42,110 nt of DNA from CAINVV01 sp036508555 (GCA_036508555.1 DATCHD010000009.1:1-42110), one strand, 5' to 3'; counted from the first letter of the stretch, positions 32,601 through 40,662 are shown. The notes: generated by a model from the sequence alone, not told the origin. Translations and numbers: made by a program.

Positions 32601-32626
32601 ACCTGAAAATACTGGAGAAAAAATAA
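29612..32626 (+). CDS. Large secreted tetratricopeptide-repeat protein
   Basis: 1004 residues from the ATG at 29612, which starts directly with a signal peptide (IKRTILILIALASSCNLVVAQ); the earlier TTG at 29582 gives a non-conserved lead. The mature protein consists of TPR-like helix pairs from end to end, for example LYQQGVALFEEGNWGSAIHL, YYQIQIAFAKGQYEDVVKQ, AQYWHAETLFRLGKPDEAFA, NNRLGDCQYAIRNFEAALTY and YYRAECYFNEGKTAEALQDY, with spacing like BamD/YbgF repeats. It probably works in the periplasm as a scaffold. The next gene, an outer-membrane barrel, follows 18 bp on, so the two likely act together; this conserved pair has no function known to me. Confidence 0.85.
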   Translation: MRSKIKRTILILIALASSCNLVVAQDVKSGPGSAANLYQQGVALFEEGNWGSAIHLFEEVQAIDHSLLKAASEYYIAASRLELGNPNGEEELRKFMDDQPESPLMNAAVFRQANLNFTRKKYKEALQLYKKLDLSALNDEDNEKYLYFSGVSLVETGENVQAKVNFEQLRDKKGPLGDGAKYYWAHISYQEGNYDEALAEFKKLENTPVYFRIIPYYQIQIAFAKGQYEDVVKQGVPLLAKAPEDQKFEVARVLVTSYYQLAEYDPATELIDKYFKGKEISRTDCYVAGFCEEKSGKYDVAIQWYEKSVQQMDAIAQGTYYQLGALYMKKGDKQKGLQAFQHASEMKFDPKIRQDALFQYAKATYELDYSPFNESIKALDKYIAEYPDAKENDLAYNYLVNVFMTTHNYKDALTSIDKIKVKSPAIKKAQQRLAFYRGLELFRDLNFAEALKLFDKSLENGTFNPAFKAQAQYWHAETLFRLGKPDEAFAEYKKFQALPGSQKLKEYALSFYNMGYQYFNNQDLTQAATCFSKYAVLVNGDISDKLLGDVNNRLGDCQYAIRNFEAALTYYQKALDLNSADGDYSLFQMAFTHGLIQDNQTKLQELDRLLTKYPESPYCDDAIFETGKANEKLSDFESAKANYKNLIAKYPSSLLIPKALAQLGLIAYNQHQYEASIAYYKEVVDRFPDTPEAKGALTGIKNNYLENNQIEDYISYTKKLGKGATPSQNEQDSLTYAAAEKLYMAHASNAEEQLSRYISNFPAGNFKTNARYYRAECYFNEGKTAEALQDYEAVLVESDNVFTENALMRAAGLAYDTKDYTKALGYFQRIETLASTAANVLIGTTGVLRCHYELGDWEEVAKIGGKIRSSGKIPAELDRESSYKSAKAYEALQDQTKALPLWRKLSADPKSSEGAEAKYNVCKYYADNNRLKDAENEVMDFISKNSPQKFWLGKSFILLAHIYEKMNDLFQATNTLKSVIENYDNKEDGVVEEASAYLKILEKK

Positions 32627-32644
32627 CTACTTTACTATCAGATT

Positions 32645-34402
32645 ATGAGACGTTATATCATTCCATTTTTCCTCATCCTCCTCCTACCGGGATTTTGCCG
32701 CAAAGCATCCGCGCAAAAAGATACCACAAAGCTGAACCAGCAGGTAGAGGTAGTCAAAGCCTACAAGCCCTCCATATCGAATGCGGAAAAAATAAGTCTG
32801 CTGCCGGAAATCAGCGACACGACCTTGTTCAGACCCGATCTGAACTACCAGACAACCAGTCATCCGATTACTTCAGGCTTCCAATCATCGGTTTTGAAGC
32901 CATCGAATCAGTTCCAGCGGGAGATCATCATTCCCGGTTTCGGGAAGATCCAAGGTGGTTTCGGAACCTATTTTACCCCCTTCTTCGATTTTTACCTGAG
33001 CAATCCCAACTCGAAAAACGGAACACTTGGCGTGCAGATAAACCACCTGTCATCGCAGGGGAAAACCGGGCTAAAAGGAGGAAGTGAAATAGAGGCACCG
33101 TTCAGCACCAGCAGGGGTATTGTGTTCGGAAGTTATGTAATCAAGGGCGCGACCATTTCGTCGGAATTTTCCTACCAGCGGGATATGAACAAGTTTTACG
33201 GCTATCCGGTAGCTATACCGGCAAATATAGGTAGCAATAATTTCGTTAAATACTTCGGGCAGAATCAATTAAACCAATATGGATATTTTGATTTCGCAGT
33301 GAAGAGCAATGCCTCCTCAAAATCTGATTTTAAATACAATACCGGCCTTAATGTGAGTTACTTCAACACATCCACCGACCAGGTAGAAAAAGCCATCAGG
33401 ATAAAAGGCGATTTCGAGAAGGATTTCGGATCCTTCACAGGAAAACTGTCGGGAGAGGTAGAACAACTGGAAACAGACAATGTAGCCTATGATCCCTATT
33501 TTTTCGCCCTGGCTGCTTCCCCAAAGAGTACCTGGCTTAAAGCAGCTCCAGGTATCCTGTTTCAGAATGACATCTTCTCGTTTGAAGGCGGCTTGAACTT
33601 TTTCGCTGTTTTCAACGATCTGAACAGATCCATACTTAAAGCTTACCCCAGGGCAACACTGACGATCCGGACTTCTGATAATAATTTCACATTTTACGCC
33701 GGACTGGACGGGAACATGCAGAACAATTCGTATACCCGGATCGTGACAGAAAACAGGTGGATTAATCCCTTTCTGGATGTTAAGCCGACTAACAATGTGT
33801 GGATCATCTCGGGCGGGGTGAAAGGTAAGATCGCAGCTCCACTCTCCTATAACCTTGGGGTGCGCTATAACTATGCGAAAGATCAGTATTTCTATGTAAC
33901 CAGGGTCACTCCCTCCCTGAGCGACCTAACCTACGACAATGCATTCGGAGTTGTTTATGATAATATGGGGACCATCGATTTCCAGGGAGATCTCTCCTAT
34001 ACAACCCCAACGGTATTCCTGCACCTGAACGGGCATTTTTATACCTATCAGCTTACCTGGCTGGATAAGGCGCCCTACATGCCTGATTTCACACTCAACG
34101 TGGTTTCAGGATTCAGGGTTACCGCGAAAATCTCCGCAACAGCAGAGCTTTACATTACCGGGCCCAGAAATGTCATGCTAAAATATTACCAGTCCCCAGT
34201 TTCTTCAGCCACTGTTCCTTCTCCAATTTATCTGCAAACGGATGCAATGGTCGAAGCAAACATCGGAGCGAAATACCAATTTTCGAAACACCTTGAGTTC
34301 TTTGGAAAGGCCGAAAATCTGTTTAACAGGAAGGACGAACCCTGGTATGGCTACACCGTGCAAGGGCTCCGTTTTAAACTCGGCGCAGGCTTCTCTTTTT
34401 GA
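32645..34402 (+). CDS. Outer-membrane beta-barrel protein, TonB-receptor-like, partner of the TPR protein
   Basis: 585 residues with a signal peptide (YIIPFFLILLLPGFCRKASAQ). After the short lead QQVEVVKAYKPSISNAEKIS come alternating hydrophobic/polar strands rich in aromatic residues (LGVQINHLSSQG, GSYVIKGATISSEFSYQRD, FTGKLSGEVEQLE, LSYNLGVRYNYAKDQYFYV, AELYITGPRN), and the final strand YTVQGLRFKLGAGFSF ends in Phe, the typical BAM signal. NLFNRKDEPWYGY is the penultimate TonB-receptor-like motif. There is no plug domain, so it is probably not a classic transporter. It is in one operon with the large TPR protein. Confidence 0.82.
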   Translation: MRRYIIPFFLILLLPGFCRKASAQKDTTKLNQQVEVVKAYKPSISNAEKISLLPEISDTTLFRPDLNYQTTSHPITSGFQSSVLKPSNQFQREIIIPGFGKIQGGFGTYFTPFFDFYLSNPNSKNGTLGVQINHLSSQGKTGLKGGSEIEAPFSTSRGIVFGSYVIKGATISSEFSYQRDMNKFYGYPVAIPANIGSNNFVKYFGQNQLNQYGYFDFAVKSNASSKSDFKYNTGLNVSYFNTSTDQVEKAIRIKGDFEKDFGSFTGKLSGEVEQLETDNVAYDPYFFALAASPKSTWLKAAPGILFQNDIFSFEGGLNFFAVFNDLNRSILKAYPRATLTIRTSDNNFTFYAGLDGNMQNNSYTRIVTENRWINPFLDVKPTNNVWIISGGVKGKIAAPLSYNLGVRYNYAKDQYFYVTRVTPSLSDLTYDNAFGVVYDNMGTIDFQGDLSYTTPTVFLHLNGHFYTYQLTWLDKAPYMPDFTLNVVSGFRVTAKISATAELYITGPRNVMLKYYQSPVSSATVPSPIYLQTDAMVEANIGAKYQFSKHLEFFGKAENLFNRKDEPWYGYTVQGLRFKLGAGFSF

Positions 34403-34410
34403 AAAATTTG

Positions 34411-34441
34411 TTGTCCGTTTGGTGAAAAATAGCTACATTTG
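34411..34441 (+). promoter_or_regulatory. Promoter for gyrB: TTG-N20-TACATTTG
   Basis: TTG at 34411-34413 and TACATTTG at 34434-34441, 20 bp apart, match the consensus well. The leader to the ATG at 34564 would be about 118 nt, long for this window, with room for regulation, but I see no obvious stem. Confidence 0.6.
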
Positions 34442-34563
34442 CCTACTTTGGTGAAGTAGAAAACAGCAATTAACATTCAATGATTTTCAAGCTTAGGTTT
34501 ATTAACATAAGTGACTGATTATAAAATCATTGAAATATAGATCCGATAAAAATCAAATAGTTT

Positions 34564-36528
34564 ATGAGTGAGAACAAAAAGGTAAAATCAGCCGCGGAAA
34601 TATCCTACGGAGCAGATAGTATTCAAGTACTTGAGGGATTGGAGGCAGTACGGAAACGGCCCGCCATGTACATCGGCGATGTCAACATCCGGGGTTTGCA
34701 TCACCTGGTTTATGAGGTAATCGACAACTCCATTGATGAGGCTTTGGCTGGTTATTGCAAAAATATAGATGTGACTATCAACGAAGATGGTTCAGTAACT
34801 ATAGTAGACGACGGACGAGGTATTCCGACGGAGCTCCATGTGGGTGAAAACAAGTCCGCGCTGGAGGTAGTTCTGACGGTCTTGCATGCCGGTGGAAAGT
34901 TCAATAAGGAGAGTTACAAGGTATCCGGCGGATTACACGGAGTCGGCGTTTCCTGTGTCAATGCGCTGGCCGTTTATCTTCGCGCCGAGATCCACCGCGA
35001 TGGCAAAATCTGGGAGCAGGAATATTCAAAGGGGGCCCCGCAAGGAGACGTGAAGATTATCGGTACAACCGACCATACTGGTACCACCATCACCTTCTTA
35101 CCTGACGACACCATCTTCACCACTACAGAATTCAAATTTGATATCCTTTCGGCTCGTTTGCGCGAACTGGCATTCCTGAACAAGAATATCAGGCTCACTA
35201 TTATTGATTTAAGAACCAAAGAGGCGGATGGGTCGTTCAAACAGGAAGTTTTCTACTCTGAAGCCGGACTGTCCGAATTTGTCGATTATCTTGATGGCAC
35301 CCGCGAACGGATTATCGAAGAGACCATTCACATCTCTACCGAGAAAAACGATGTACCTGTGGAGATCGCCATGTGCTACAACAATTCGTTCACAGAAAAC
35401 GTTCACGCTTACGTCAACAATATCAATACGATAGAAGGTGGAACCCACCTTACAGGGTTCAGACGCGGACTGACCAGAACCCTGAAGAGTTATGCGGAGA
35501 ACAGCGGCATGTTTCAAAAACTAAAATTTGAAATTTCCGGTGATGACTTCCGCGAAGGATTGACTGCCGTCATCTCCTGCAAAGTTCAGGAACCTCAGTT
35601 CGAAGGTCAGACCAAGACCAAGCTGGGTAATTCCGAGATCAGTGCATCCGTCGACCAAGCTGTGAGTGAAATGCTTAGCAACTACTTAGAGGAGCATCCC
35701 CGTGAGGCAAGAATCATCGTTAACAAAGTCATTCTGGCCGCCACGGCCCGTCACGCCGCACGCAAAGCCCGCGAACTTGTTCAGCGGAAGAATGTGCTTA
35801 TCGGAAGCGGACTGCCGGGAAAACTGGCCGATTGTTCAGAAAAAGATGCCGAGAAATGCGAGCTGTTCCTCGTTGAGGGAGATTCTGCAGGCGGTACCGC
35901 CAAGCAGGGCCGCGACAGAAGTTTCCAGGCTATCCTTCCCTTGCGTGGAAAGATCCTCAATGTAGAGAAAGCCATGTCGCACAGGGTCTTTGACAGTGAA
36001 GAGATCCGGAATATCTATACCGCCCTGGGCGTGTCCATCGGTACGGATGATGATCCTAAGGCACTCAATATTGCAAAACTGAGGTACAACAAGATCATAA
36101 TCATGACCGATGCCGACGTGGACGGTTCCCACATCGCCACCCTGATCATGACCTTCTTCTTCCGTTACATGCACGACTTGATCATGAACGGTCACATCTA
36201 CATCGCCACTCCGCCGCTTTACCTGGTAAAAAAAGGTAAACAGGAGCAATATTGCTGGACGGAAGCTCAACGGCTGAGAATCATTGAAGAATGGGCTTCA
36301 GGAAACGAAAAAAGTGTTCACGTTCAGCGTTACAAAGGTCTGGGAGAGATGAACGCGGAACAACTCTGGGATACTACCATGAATCCGGAAAAACGTACGC
36401 TACGCCAGGTAGAAATTGAAAATGCAGCGGAATCAGACCATGTTTTCTCTATGCTGATGGGCGACGAAGTCCCGCCACGCCGCAAGTTCATTGAGGACAA
36501 TGCAACTTATGCGAATATAGATGTCTGA
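34564..36528 (+). CDS. gyrB: DNA gyrase subunit B
   Basis: 654 residues, the standard length of a GyrB without the E. coli insertion. The GHKL ATPase part has VRKRPAMYIGD, EVIDNSIDEA, DDGRGIP and GGLHGVGVSCVNAL. The transducer has the QTKTKLGN motif. The TOPRIM domain has LVEGDSAGG with its catalytic Glu, and DADVDGSHIATL. The end has QRYKGLGEMNAEQLW. It forms A2B2 gyrase with GyrA, which is not in this window. The TGA stop shares its last A with the start of the LOG gene. Confidence 0.97.
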   Translation: MSENKKVKSAAEISYGADSIQVLEGLEAVRKRPAMYIGDVNIRGLHHLVYEVIDNSIDEALAGYCKNIDVTINEDGSVTIVDDGRGIPTELHVGENKSALEVVLTVLHAGGKFNKESYKVSGGLHGVGVSCVNALAVYLRAEIHRDGKIWEQEYSKGAPQGDVKIIGTTDHTGTTITFLPDDTIFTTTEFKFDILSARLRELAFLNKNIRLTIIDLRTKEADGSFKQEVFYSEAGLSEFVDYLDGTRERIIEETIHISTEKNDVPVEIAMCYNNSFTENVHAYVNNINTIEGGTHLTGFRRGLTRTLKSYAENSGMFQKLKFEISGDDFREGLTAVISCKVQEPQFEGQTKTKLGNSEISASVDQAVSEMLSNYLEEHPREARIIVNKVILAATARHAARKARELVQRKNVLIGSGLPGKLADCSEKDAEKCELFLVEGDSAGGTAKQGRDRSFQAILPLRGKILNVEKAMSHRVFDSEEIRNIYTALGVSIGTDDDPKALNIAKLRYNKIIIMTDADVDGSHIATLIMTFFFRYMHDLIMNGHIYIATPPLYLVKKGKQEQYCWTEAQRLRIIEEWASGNEKSVHVQRYKGLGEMNAEQLWDTTMNPEKRTLRQVEIENAAESDHVFSMLMGDEVPPRRKFIEDNATYANIDV

Positions 36529-37115
36529 TGAATATCTGCGTATTTTCTGCCTCTAGCAATGCCATTCCTGAAAAATATTTTGAGGAAGCCCGGAATCTTG
36601 GCCGCCTGATTGGCACCTCAGGATGGAATCTTATTTACGGCGGGGCCAATGTCGGACTTATGCACAGCTGCGCGGAAGCTGCACGTGAAAATGGATCCAG
36701 AACGGTAGGCATCATTCCTGAACTGATTCATGCCCACCGTTTATCCAATCCCAACGATCATGAGCAGATCATCACACCCAATATGCGGGAACGTAAATAC
36801 CTGATGCGCAAAAGATCCGATGCCTTCATCGCACTTCCGGGTGGATTTGGTACCATGGAGGAAATATTGGAGGTCATCACTCTTAAACAGCTGAATTACC
36901 ACAACAAAGCCGTCGTATTTATCAATACCAACGGATATTACAATCCGCTGCTAAATCAGTTTGACCTTGCTTACCAGGAAACCTTCGCCAAAGAGAGTTA
37001 CCGCGAAAATTATTTTGTTGCCTCCACTCCGGAAGAAGCCATCGCTTTTATCAAAGACTACACCCCCTCGGAACCACTTTCAAAGTGGTTCAATGTACCC
37101 GGCAAAGAAAACTAA
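36528..37115 (+). CDS. LOG-family (TIGR00730) Rossmann-fold protein
   Basis: 195 residues. The PGGFGTMEE motif (about 103-111), the YGGANVGLMHSCA loop and RKYLMRKRSDAFIALPG are those of the LOG family, which removes ribose 5'-phosphate from cytokinin-type nucleotides or purine nucleotides. The family is wide and often annotated as lysine decarboxylase, which is wrong. It starts on the last base of the gyrB stop (TGATG), so it is probably translated with it. A perfect GAACCACTTT-C-AAAGTGGTTC palindrome lies in its last codons. Confidence 0.9.
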   Translation: MNICVFSASSNAIPEKYFEEARNLGRLIGTSGWNLIYGGANVGLMHSCAEAARENGSRTVGIIPELIHAHRLSNPNDHEQIITPNMRERKYLMRKRSDAFIALPGGFGTMEEILEVITLKQLNYHNKAVVFINTNGYYNPLLNQFDLAYQETFAKESYRENYFVASTPEEAIAFIKDYTPSEPLSKWFNVPGKEN

Positions 37116-37150
37116 AACAAACATTGTAGTTAAAGTTTGTTAATCCGAAT

Positions 37151-37158
37151 TACTTTTG
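37151..37158 (+). promoter_or_regulatory. TACTTTTG -7 box for the HtrA gene
   Basis: TAnnTTTG match about 94 bp before the ATG at 37253. No clear -33 partner (TTGs lie 11 and 24 bp away). Confidence 0.35.
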
Positions 37159-37252
37159 CTGGTTATTTCCGTCTAATAGGATGAAAGTACCGCTACTAAT
37201 GGTACGAAATTTGAGAATCATTTTCTTATTCAAATTTTAAAAACTATTATTT

Positions 37253-38710
37253 ATGAACGCAATCAAAAAAAGTGCATCTTATGTAGCATTTGCATTTCTG
37301 GGTGCAATCCTGGCCCTATTCTTGTTTTCGCAATCCATTACCGAAAAGAAAACAGTCGTCGTCGCTGAAAGTAAGCCTATTCAGCTTTCAAGCTATACTC
37401 CCCCCGCCCTGCCACAGACACAATTACCGGATCTTACACGAGCAGCCGAGAAAAGTGTTTCTGCAGTGGTTCATATCACAACAAAAACCAAGTCCCAGGC
37501 CTATGATGGCGGCAACCAGCTATTTGATTTTTTCTTTGGACAACGGGGATATCAACAACCAGAGCCCCAGATGAGGATGGCGGCAGGATCCGGTGTCATT
37601 ATCAGCGAGGACGGGTATATTGTCACCAATAACCATGTTGTGGACGGCGCTCAGAACATTGACGTCATTTTGAATGACAGCCGCAGATTTACAGCCAAAG
37701 TAATCGGTCGTGACCCAAATACCGACATCGCGCTGGTGAAAATAGATGCCAGGAATCTTTCCGTTTTGCCATGGGGCGACTCCGAAGCATTGAGACTTGG
37801 AGAGTGGGTCTTGGCAGTTGGCAACCCATTCAATTTGGGTACTACTGTTACTGCCGGTATTGTAAGCGCCAAATCCAGAAGCATAGGAATTATGAGCGGT
37901 CAGATGCCAATGGAATCATTTATCCAGACTGATGCAGCCGTTAATCCGGGCAACAGCGGAGGAGCACTGGTTAATGCGCGCGGCGAACTTGTAGGAATAA
38001 ATACCGCAATTGCCTCACAAACAGGGTCTTATTCAGGTTACTCATTTGCCATCCCGGTCTCAATCGTCCGGAAAGTTGTGGAAGACCTCAGCAAATTCGG
38101 TGAAGTTCAAAGAGGCTTATTGGGTGTTACCATTAAGAATATCGATGACGAACTGGCAAAGAAATATAAGTTTGAAAGAATTGAAGGTATCTACATTGAG
38201 GAAACCTTAGAAGATGGTGCGGCCAGAACATCCGGTATCAGAAAAGGCGATGTTATCATTGGTATCAATGGGACAAAAGTAAATTCTGTATCTGAACTGC
38301 AGGAGCAGGTTGGCAAACATCGTCCGGGAGACCAGGTAGTCGTTCTCATTAAACGTGACGGAACCGAAAAAGTCTTCAATGTGACCCTGCGCAACATGAA
38401 AGGAAATACCTCCATAGTTAAGGAATCTTTCTCAGCACTTGGAGTCGAGTTCGGAGAAATTTCCAATAACGATAAAGAGAGACTTAATATCGATCAGGGT
38501 GTCCAGGTACTGAAAATCATGACCGGGAAATTCAAAAATGCAGGTGTGCGTCCAGGATTTATCATTACCGATGTAAACAAAATTTCAGTCGGGAACGTAG
38601 AAGATATCAAGAGAATTATATCTCAATCCAGCGATAAAAAACCGATTTTAATAGAAGGTGTTTATCCGGATGGGAAATGGGCCTATTATGTTTTTAATTT
38701 AAACGAATAA
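37253..38710 (+). CDS. Periplasmic serine protease, Do/DegP (HtrA) family
   Basis: 485 residues. An N-terminal hydrophobic segment (YVAFAFLGAILALFLFSQ) is a signal anchor or cleaved signal. The chymotrypsin-like domain has the triad His128 (TNNHVVDG), Asp158 (NTDIALVKID) and Ser235 (NPGNSGGAL). Two PDZ domains follow (GLLGVTIKNIDDELAKKYKF through VVLIKRDG, and ALGVEFGEISNND to the end); the second lacks the usual terminal GxxG-type loop clarity. It degrades or refolds misfolded envelope proteins. It stands between the gyrB operon and rpoD in its own unit. Confidence 0.94.
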   Translation: MNAIKKSASYVAFAFLGAILALFLFSQSITEKKTVVVAESKPIQLSSYTPPALPQTQLPDLTRAAEKSVSAVVHITTKTKSQAYDGGNQLFDFFFGQRGYQQPEPQMRMAAGSGVIISEDGYIVTNNHVVDGAQNIDVILNDSRRFTAKVIGRDPNTDIALVKIDARNLSVLPWGDSEALRLGEWVLAVGNPFNLGTTVTAGIVSAKSRSIGIMSGQMPMESFIQTDAAVNPGNSGGALVNARGELVGINTAIASQTGSYSGYSFAIPVSIVRKVVEDLSKFGEVQRGLLGVTIKNIDDELAKKYKFERIEGIYIEETLEDGAARTSGIRKGDVIIGINGTKVNSVSELQEQVGKHRPGDQVVVLIKRDGTEKVFNVTLRNMKGNTSIVKESFSALGVEFGEISNNDKERLNIDQGVQVLKIMTGKFKNAGVRPGFIITDVNKISVGNVEDIKRIISQSSDKKPILIEGVYPDGKWAYYVFNLNE

Positions 38711-38738
38711 TCCGTATATTGTAACGAAAGATATAATA

Positions 38739-38768
38739 TTGTTCGAAGCAACTTTATTACTATCTTTG
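38739..38768 (+). promoter_or_regulatory. Promoter for rpoD: TTG-N19-TATCTTTG
   Basis: TTG (38739-38741) and TATCTTTG (38761-38768) with exactly 19 bp between, the best promoter match in the window. It implies a leader of about 16 nt to the ATG at 38789 and autoregulation by the primary sigma factor. Confidence 0.7.
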
Positions 38769-38788
38769 CAAACTTTTAATCGCAGAGC

Positions 38789-39649
38789 ATGAGACAACTA
38801 AAAATCACCAAGTCAATCACAAACCGCGAAAGCGCGTCGCTTGACAAATACCTTCAAGAAATTGGTAAAGAAGAACTTATTTCGGTTGAAGAGGAAGTTG
38901 AGTTAGCGCAACGCATCAAAAAAGGCGATCAGGCTGCTCTTGAAAAATTAACGAGAGCGAACCTCCGGTTTGTGGTTTCTGTTGCCAAACAGTACCAAAA
39001 TCAGGGATTGAGTCTGCCCGACCTCATTAACGAAGGTAATTTAGGTTTGATTAAAGCTGCTGAAAAGTTCGATGAAACACGCGGATTTAAGTTCATCTCT
39101 TATGCAGTCTGGTGGATTCGTCAGTCCATTCTTCAGGCTTTGGCTGAACAGTCCCGTATCGTACGTCTCCCGCTCAACCAGGTTGGTTCTTTGAATAAAA
39201 TCAACAAGGCCTATTCCAAATTTGAACAGGAGCACGAACGCAGGCCCTCACCCGAAGAGCTGGCAGAGCAGCTGGACCTTCCTGCCGAAAAGGTAGCCGA
39301 CACACTTCGCGTCTCAGGCCGTCACGTATCCGTGGATGCACCCTTTGTGGATGGAGAGGACAACAGCCTGCTGGATGTTTTAATCAACAATGATTCTCCG
39401 AACGCAGACCGTGCCCTGATCGACGAATCCCTTTCTCGCGAGATTGAGCGCTCACTTGCCACCCTGACAGAAAGGGAAGCAGACATTATCCGCATGTTTT
39501 TTGGAATAGCCAGCACGGAAATGACCCTTGAAGAGATTGGTGAACATTTTGGCCTTACCCGCGAAAGAGTTCGCCAGATCAAAGAGAAAGCCATCCGTCG
39601 TCTTCGACATACTTCCCGCAGCAAACTGCTCAAAACATATTTAGGTTAA
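38789..39649 (+). CDS. rpoD: Primary RNA polymerase sigma factor RpoD/SigA
   Basis: 286 residues, the short Bacteroidota form without region 1.1 or the large nonconserved insert. Region 1.2 is SLDKYLQEIGKEELI. Region 2 includes ANLRFVVSVAKQYQNQGLSL and the -10-melting helix FDETRGFKFISYAVWWIRQSI. Region 3 is RPSPEELAEQLDLPA. Region 4 is TLTEREADIIRMFFGI and the helix-turn-helix MTLEEIGEHFGLTRERVRQIKEKAIRRLR. It directs transcription from the TAnnTTTG promoters seen across the window. Confidence 0.97.
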   Translation: MRQLKITKSITNRESASLDKYLQEIGKEELISVEEEVELAQRIKKGDQAALEKLTRANLRFVVSVAKQYQNQGLSLPDLINEGNLGLIKAAEKFDETRGFKFISYAVWWIRQSILQALAEQSRIVRLPLNQVGSLNKINKAYSKFEQEHERRPSPEELAEQLDLPAEKVADTLRVSGRHVSVDAPFVDGEDNSLLDVLINNDSPNADRALIDESLSREIERSLATLTEREADIIRMFFGIASTEMTLEEIGEHFGLTRERVRQIKEKAIRRLRHTSRSKLLKTYLG

Positions 39650-39671
39650 CAAGCCAATAAAATACAGAAAG

Positions 39672-39702
39672 TCCTGATTCACACCGAGTCGGGATTTTTT
39701 TT
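39672..39702 (+). terminator. Intrinsic terminator of rpoD
   Basis: TCCTGATTC (39672-39680), loop ACACC, GAGTCGGGA (39686-39694): a 9-bp stem with two G:U pairs, followed by eight T. It lies 23 bp after the rpoD stop. Confidence 0.8.
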
Positions 39703-39710
39703 AATAAGCT

Positions 39711-39840
39711 GATGCAGATTTGTAATCTGCATCGAATACAACTACTGGTACAGATTTGGTATAACACTGGTGCAGATTTGGTTTATTGCTGGTGCAGATT
39801 TGCAATCTGCACTTTTTAACTGCGGATCTGTGATCCGTAC
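39711..39840. repeat. REP-like palindrome cluster downstream of the RAYT gene
   Basis: Two complete palindromes, GATGCAGATT-TGT-AATCTGCATC (39711-39733) and GTGCAGATT-TGC-AATCTGCAC (39792-39812), are separated by two half-sites with the left arm only, CTGGTACAGATTTGG (39745-39759) and CTGGTGCAGATTTGG (39767-39781). A divergent palindrome GCGGATC-TGT-GATCCGT follows at 39822-39838. Complete and half copies share the left edge CTGG-TGCAGATT, as REPs recognised by a RAYT share a short 5' tag. Confidence 0.8.
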
Positions 39841-39847
39841 AAAATAA

Positions 39848-40390
39848 CTAAATCATAACAATTTCCACCAACCCTTTCTCTCCAGAATAATCACGTGCCG
39901 AACTATACAAATATTCTTCAGGATTTGCAACCAACTCAGCCCTTACCGGATTATTGTGAATATAATTCACCTTTTCATCAAGAAAATCCTCAGAATCAAT
40001 TTCTTTAGCATCGTTCCCATCCTGCCAAACTTTGTAATACTTGATATTCTTTTTATTCTTCCCTGCATACCAAAACAAATTCAACATCCAGTCTCGTCTG
40101 CTTTCCGGCGTCTCCTGAATCGCCTGAATCAACGCTTTGCTAGTAAATTTTTTGAAATCACGAAGAATATTGGACATACTGCCTTCATCCTTTGCACTAG
40201 CTAATAAATGCAGGTGATTACTCATTAAACACCAGCAATGGACCTCTAATTCTTTGCTTTTAGCACAATAGTTTAAAGAATTAACGATGATATGTTTACA
40301 TAACGGTCTTGAAAAAATATCAACCCAATTTACGATCGTCAAGGTAAGAAAGCATGCATGCCCTGCCGTTATTTTATTTCGGATTCCCAT
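39848..40390 (-). CDS. REP-associated tyrosine transposase (RAYT), IS200-like Y1 HUH family
   Basis: 180 residues from the ATG at 40390; the longer frame to 40507 only translates REP sequence. MSNHLHLL contains the His59-x-His61 HUH pair that holds the metal. VNYIHNNPVRAELV holds the probable catalytic Tyr143, followed by the family end EEYLYSSARDY. RDFKKFTSKALIQAI and YKVWQDGNDAKEI are the other usual blocks. The protein nicks and joins single-stranded REP hairpins in related systems. It is flanked on both sides by REP-like palindromes, and has no IS ends, so it is a chromosomal RAYT rather than an active IS. Codons are A+T-rich relative to the neighbours. Confidence 0.88.
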   Translation of the reverse strand: MGIRNKITAGHACFLTLTIVNWVDIFSRPLCKHIIVNSLNYCAKSKELEVHCWCLMSNHLHLLASAKDEGSMSNILRDFKKFTSKALIQAIQETPESRRDWMLNLFWYAGKNKKNIKYYKVWQDGNDAKEIDSEDFLDEKVNYIHNNPVRAELVANPEEYLYSSARDYSGEKGLVEIVMI

Positions 40391-40436
40391 ATTAATAAAG
40401 TTACGGCTTTTACTACAGGAAAAAGAATTGGCTACA

Positions 40437-40502
40437 GCTGGTGCAGACTGGCTGGTGCAGATTTGCAATCTGCATCCCTTCACTGAATATCTGTGATCAG
40501 CT
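40437..40502. repeat. REP-like palindromes upstream of the RAYT gene
   Basis: A half-site GCTGGTGCAGACT (40437-40449) is followed by a complete element GCTGGTGCAGATT-TGC-AATCTGCAT (40451-40474) and by TATCTGTGATCAG, similar to the divergent palindrome on the other side. The order and orientation copy those on the downstream side. Confidence 0.8.
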
Positions 40503-40568
40503 CTCAAATACTGGCACTATCACTTCATATTTTTAAAACAGCTGTCGGAACTGGCGGATGAGCTAAAA

Positions 40569-40662
40569 GAGATTACAAATCTCAGAATAAATGGTGCAGA
40601 TTGCAAATCTGCACCAGCATCACATCAAATCTGCACCAGCATCACATCAAATCTGCACCAGC
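40569..40662. repeat. REP palindromes plus a 22-bp tandem array of REP half-sites
   Basis: GAGATT-ACA-AATCTC (40569-40583) and GGTGCAGATT-GCA-AATCTGCACC (40593-40615) are palindromes. From 40605 a 22-bp unit beginning AAATCTGCACCAGC repeats twice exactly (40605-40626, 40627-40648) and once in part (40649-40662). The array is in inverted orientation relative to the elements flanking the gene, giving a BIME-like arrangement. It is too short and lacks unique spacers, so it is not CRISPR. Confidence 0.8.

Noticed and set aside
36528..37115. Lysine decarboxylase annotation often given to such proteins
   Set aside because: The PGGxGTxxE motif marks the LOG phosphoribohydrolase family; there is no PLP-binding fold.
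39848..40390. Complete IS200/IS605 insertion sequence
   Set aside because: No TnpB, no subterminal IS ends and symmetrical REP flanks point to a resident RAYT rather than an IS.
40391..40507. N-terminal extension of the RAYT protein
   Set aside because: It translates REP palindromes; homologues start near MGIRNK with the conserved beta strand soon after.
40605..40662. Possible CRISPR array
   Set aside because: The units are directly adjacent with no unique spacers, and they derive from REP half-sites; no cas genes are present.
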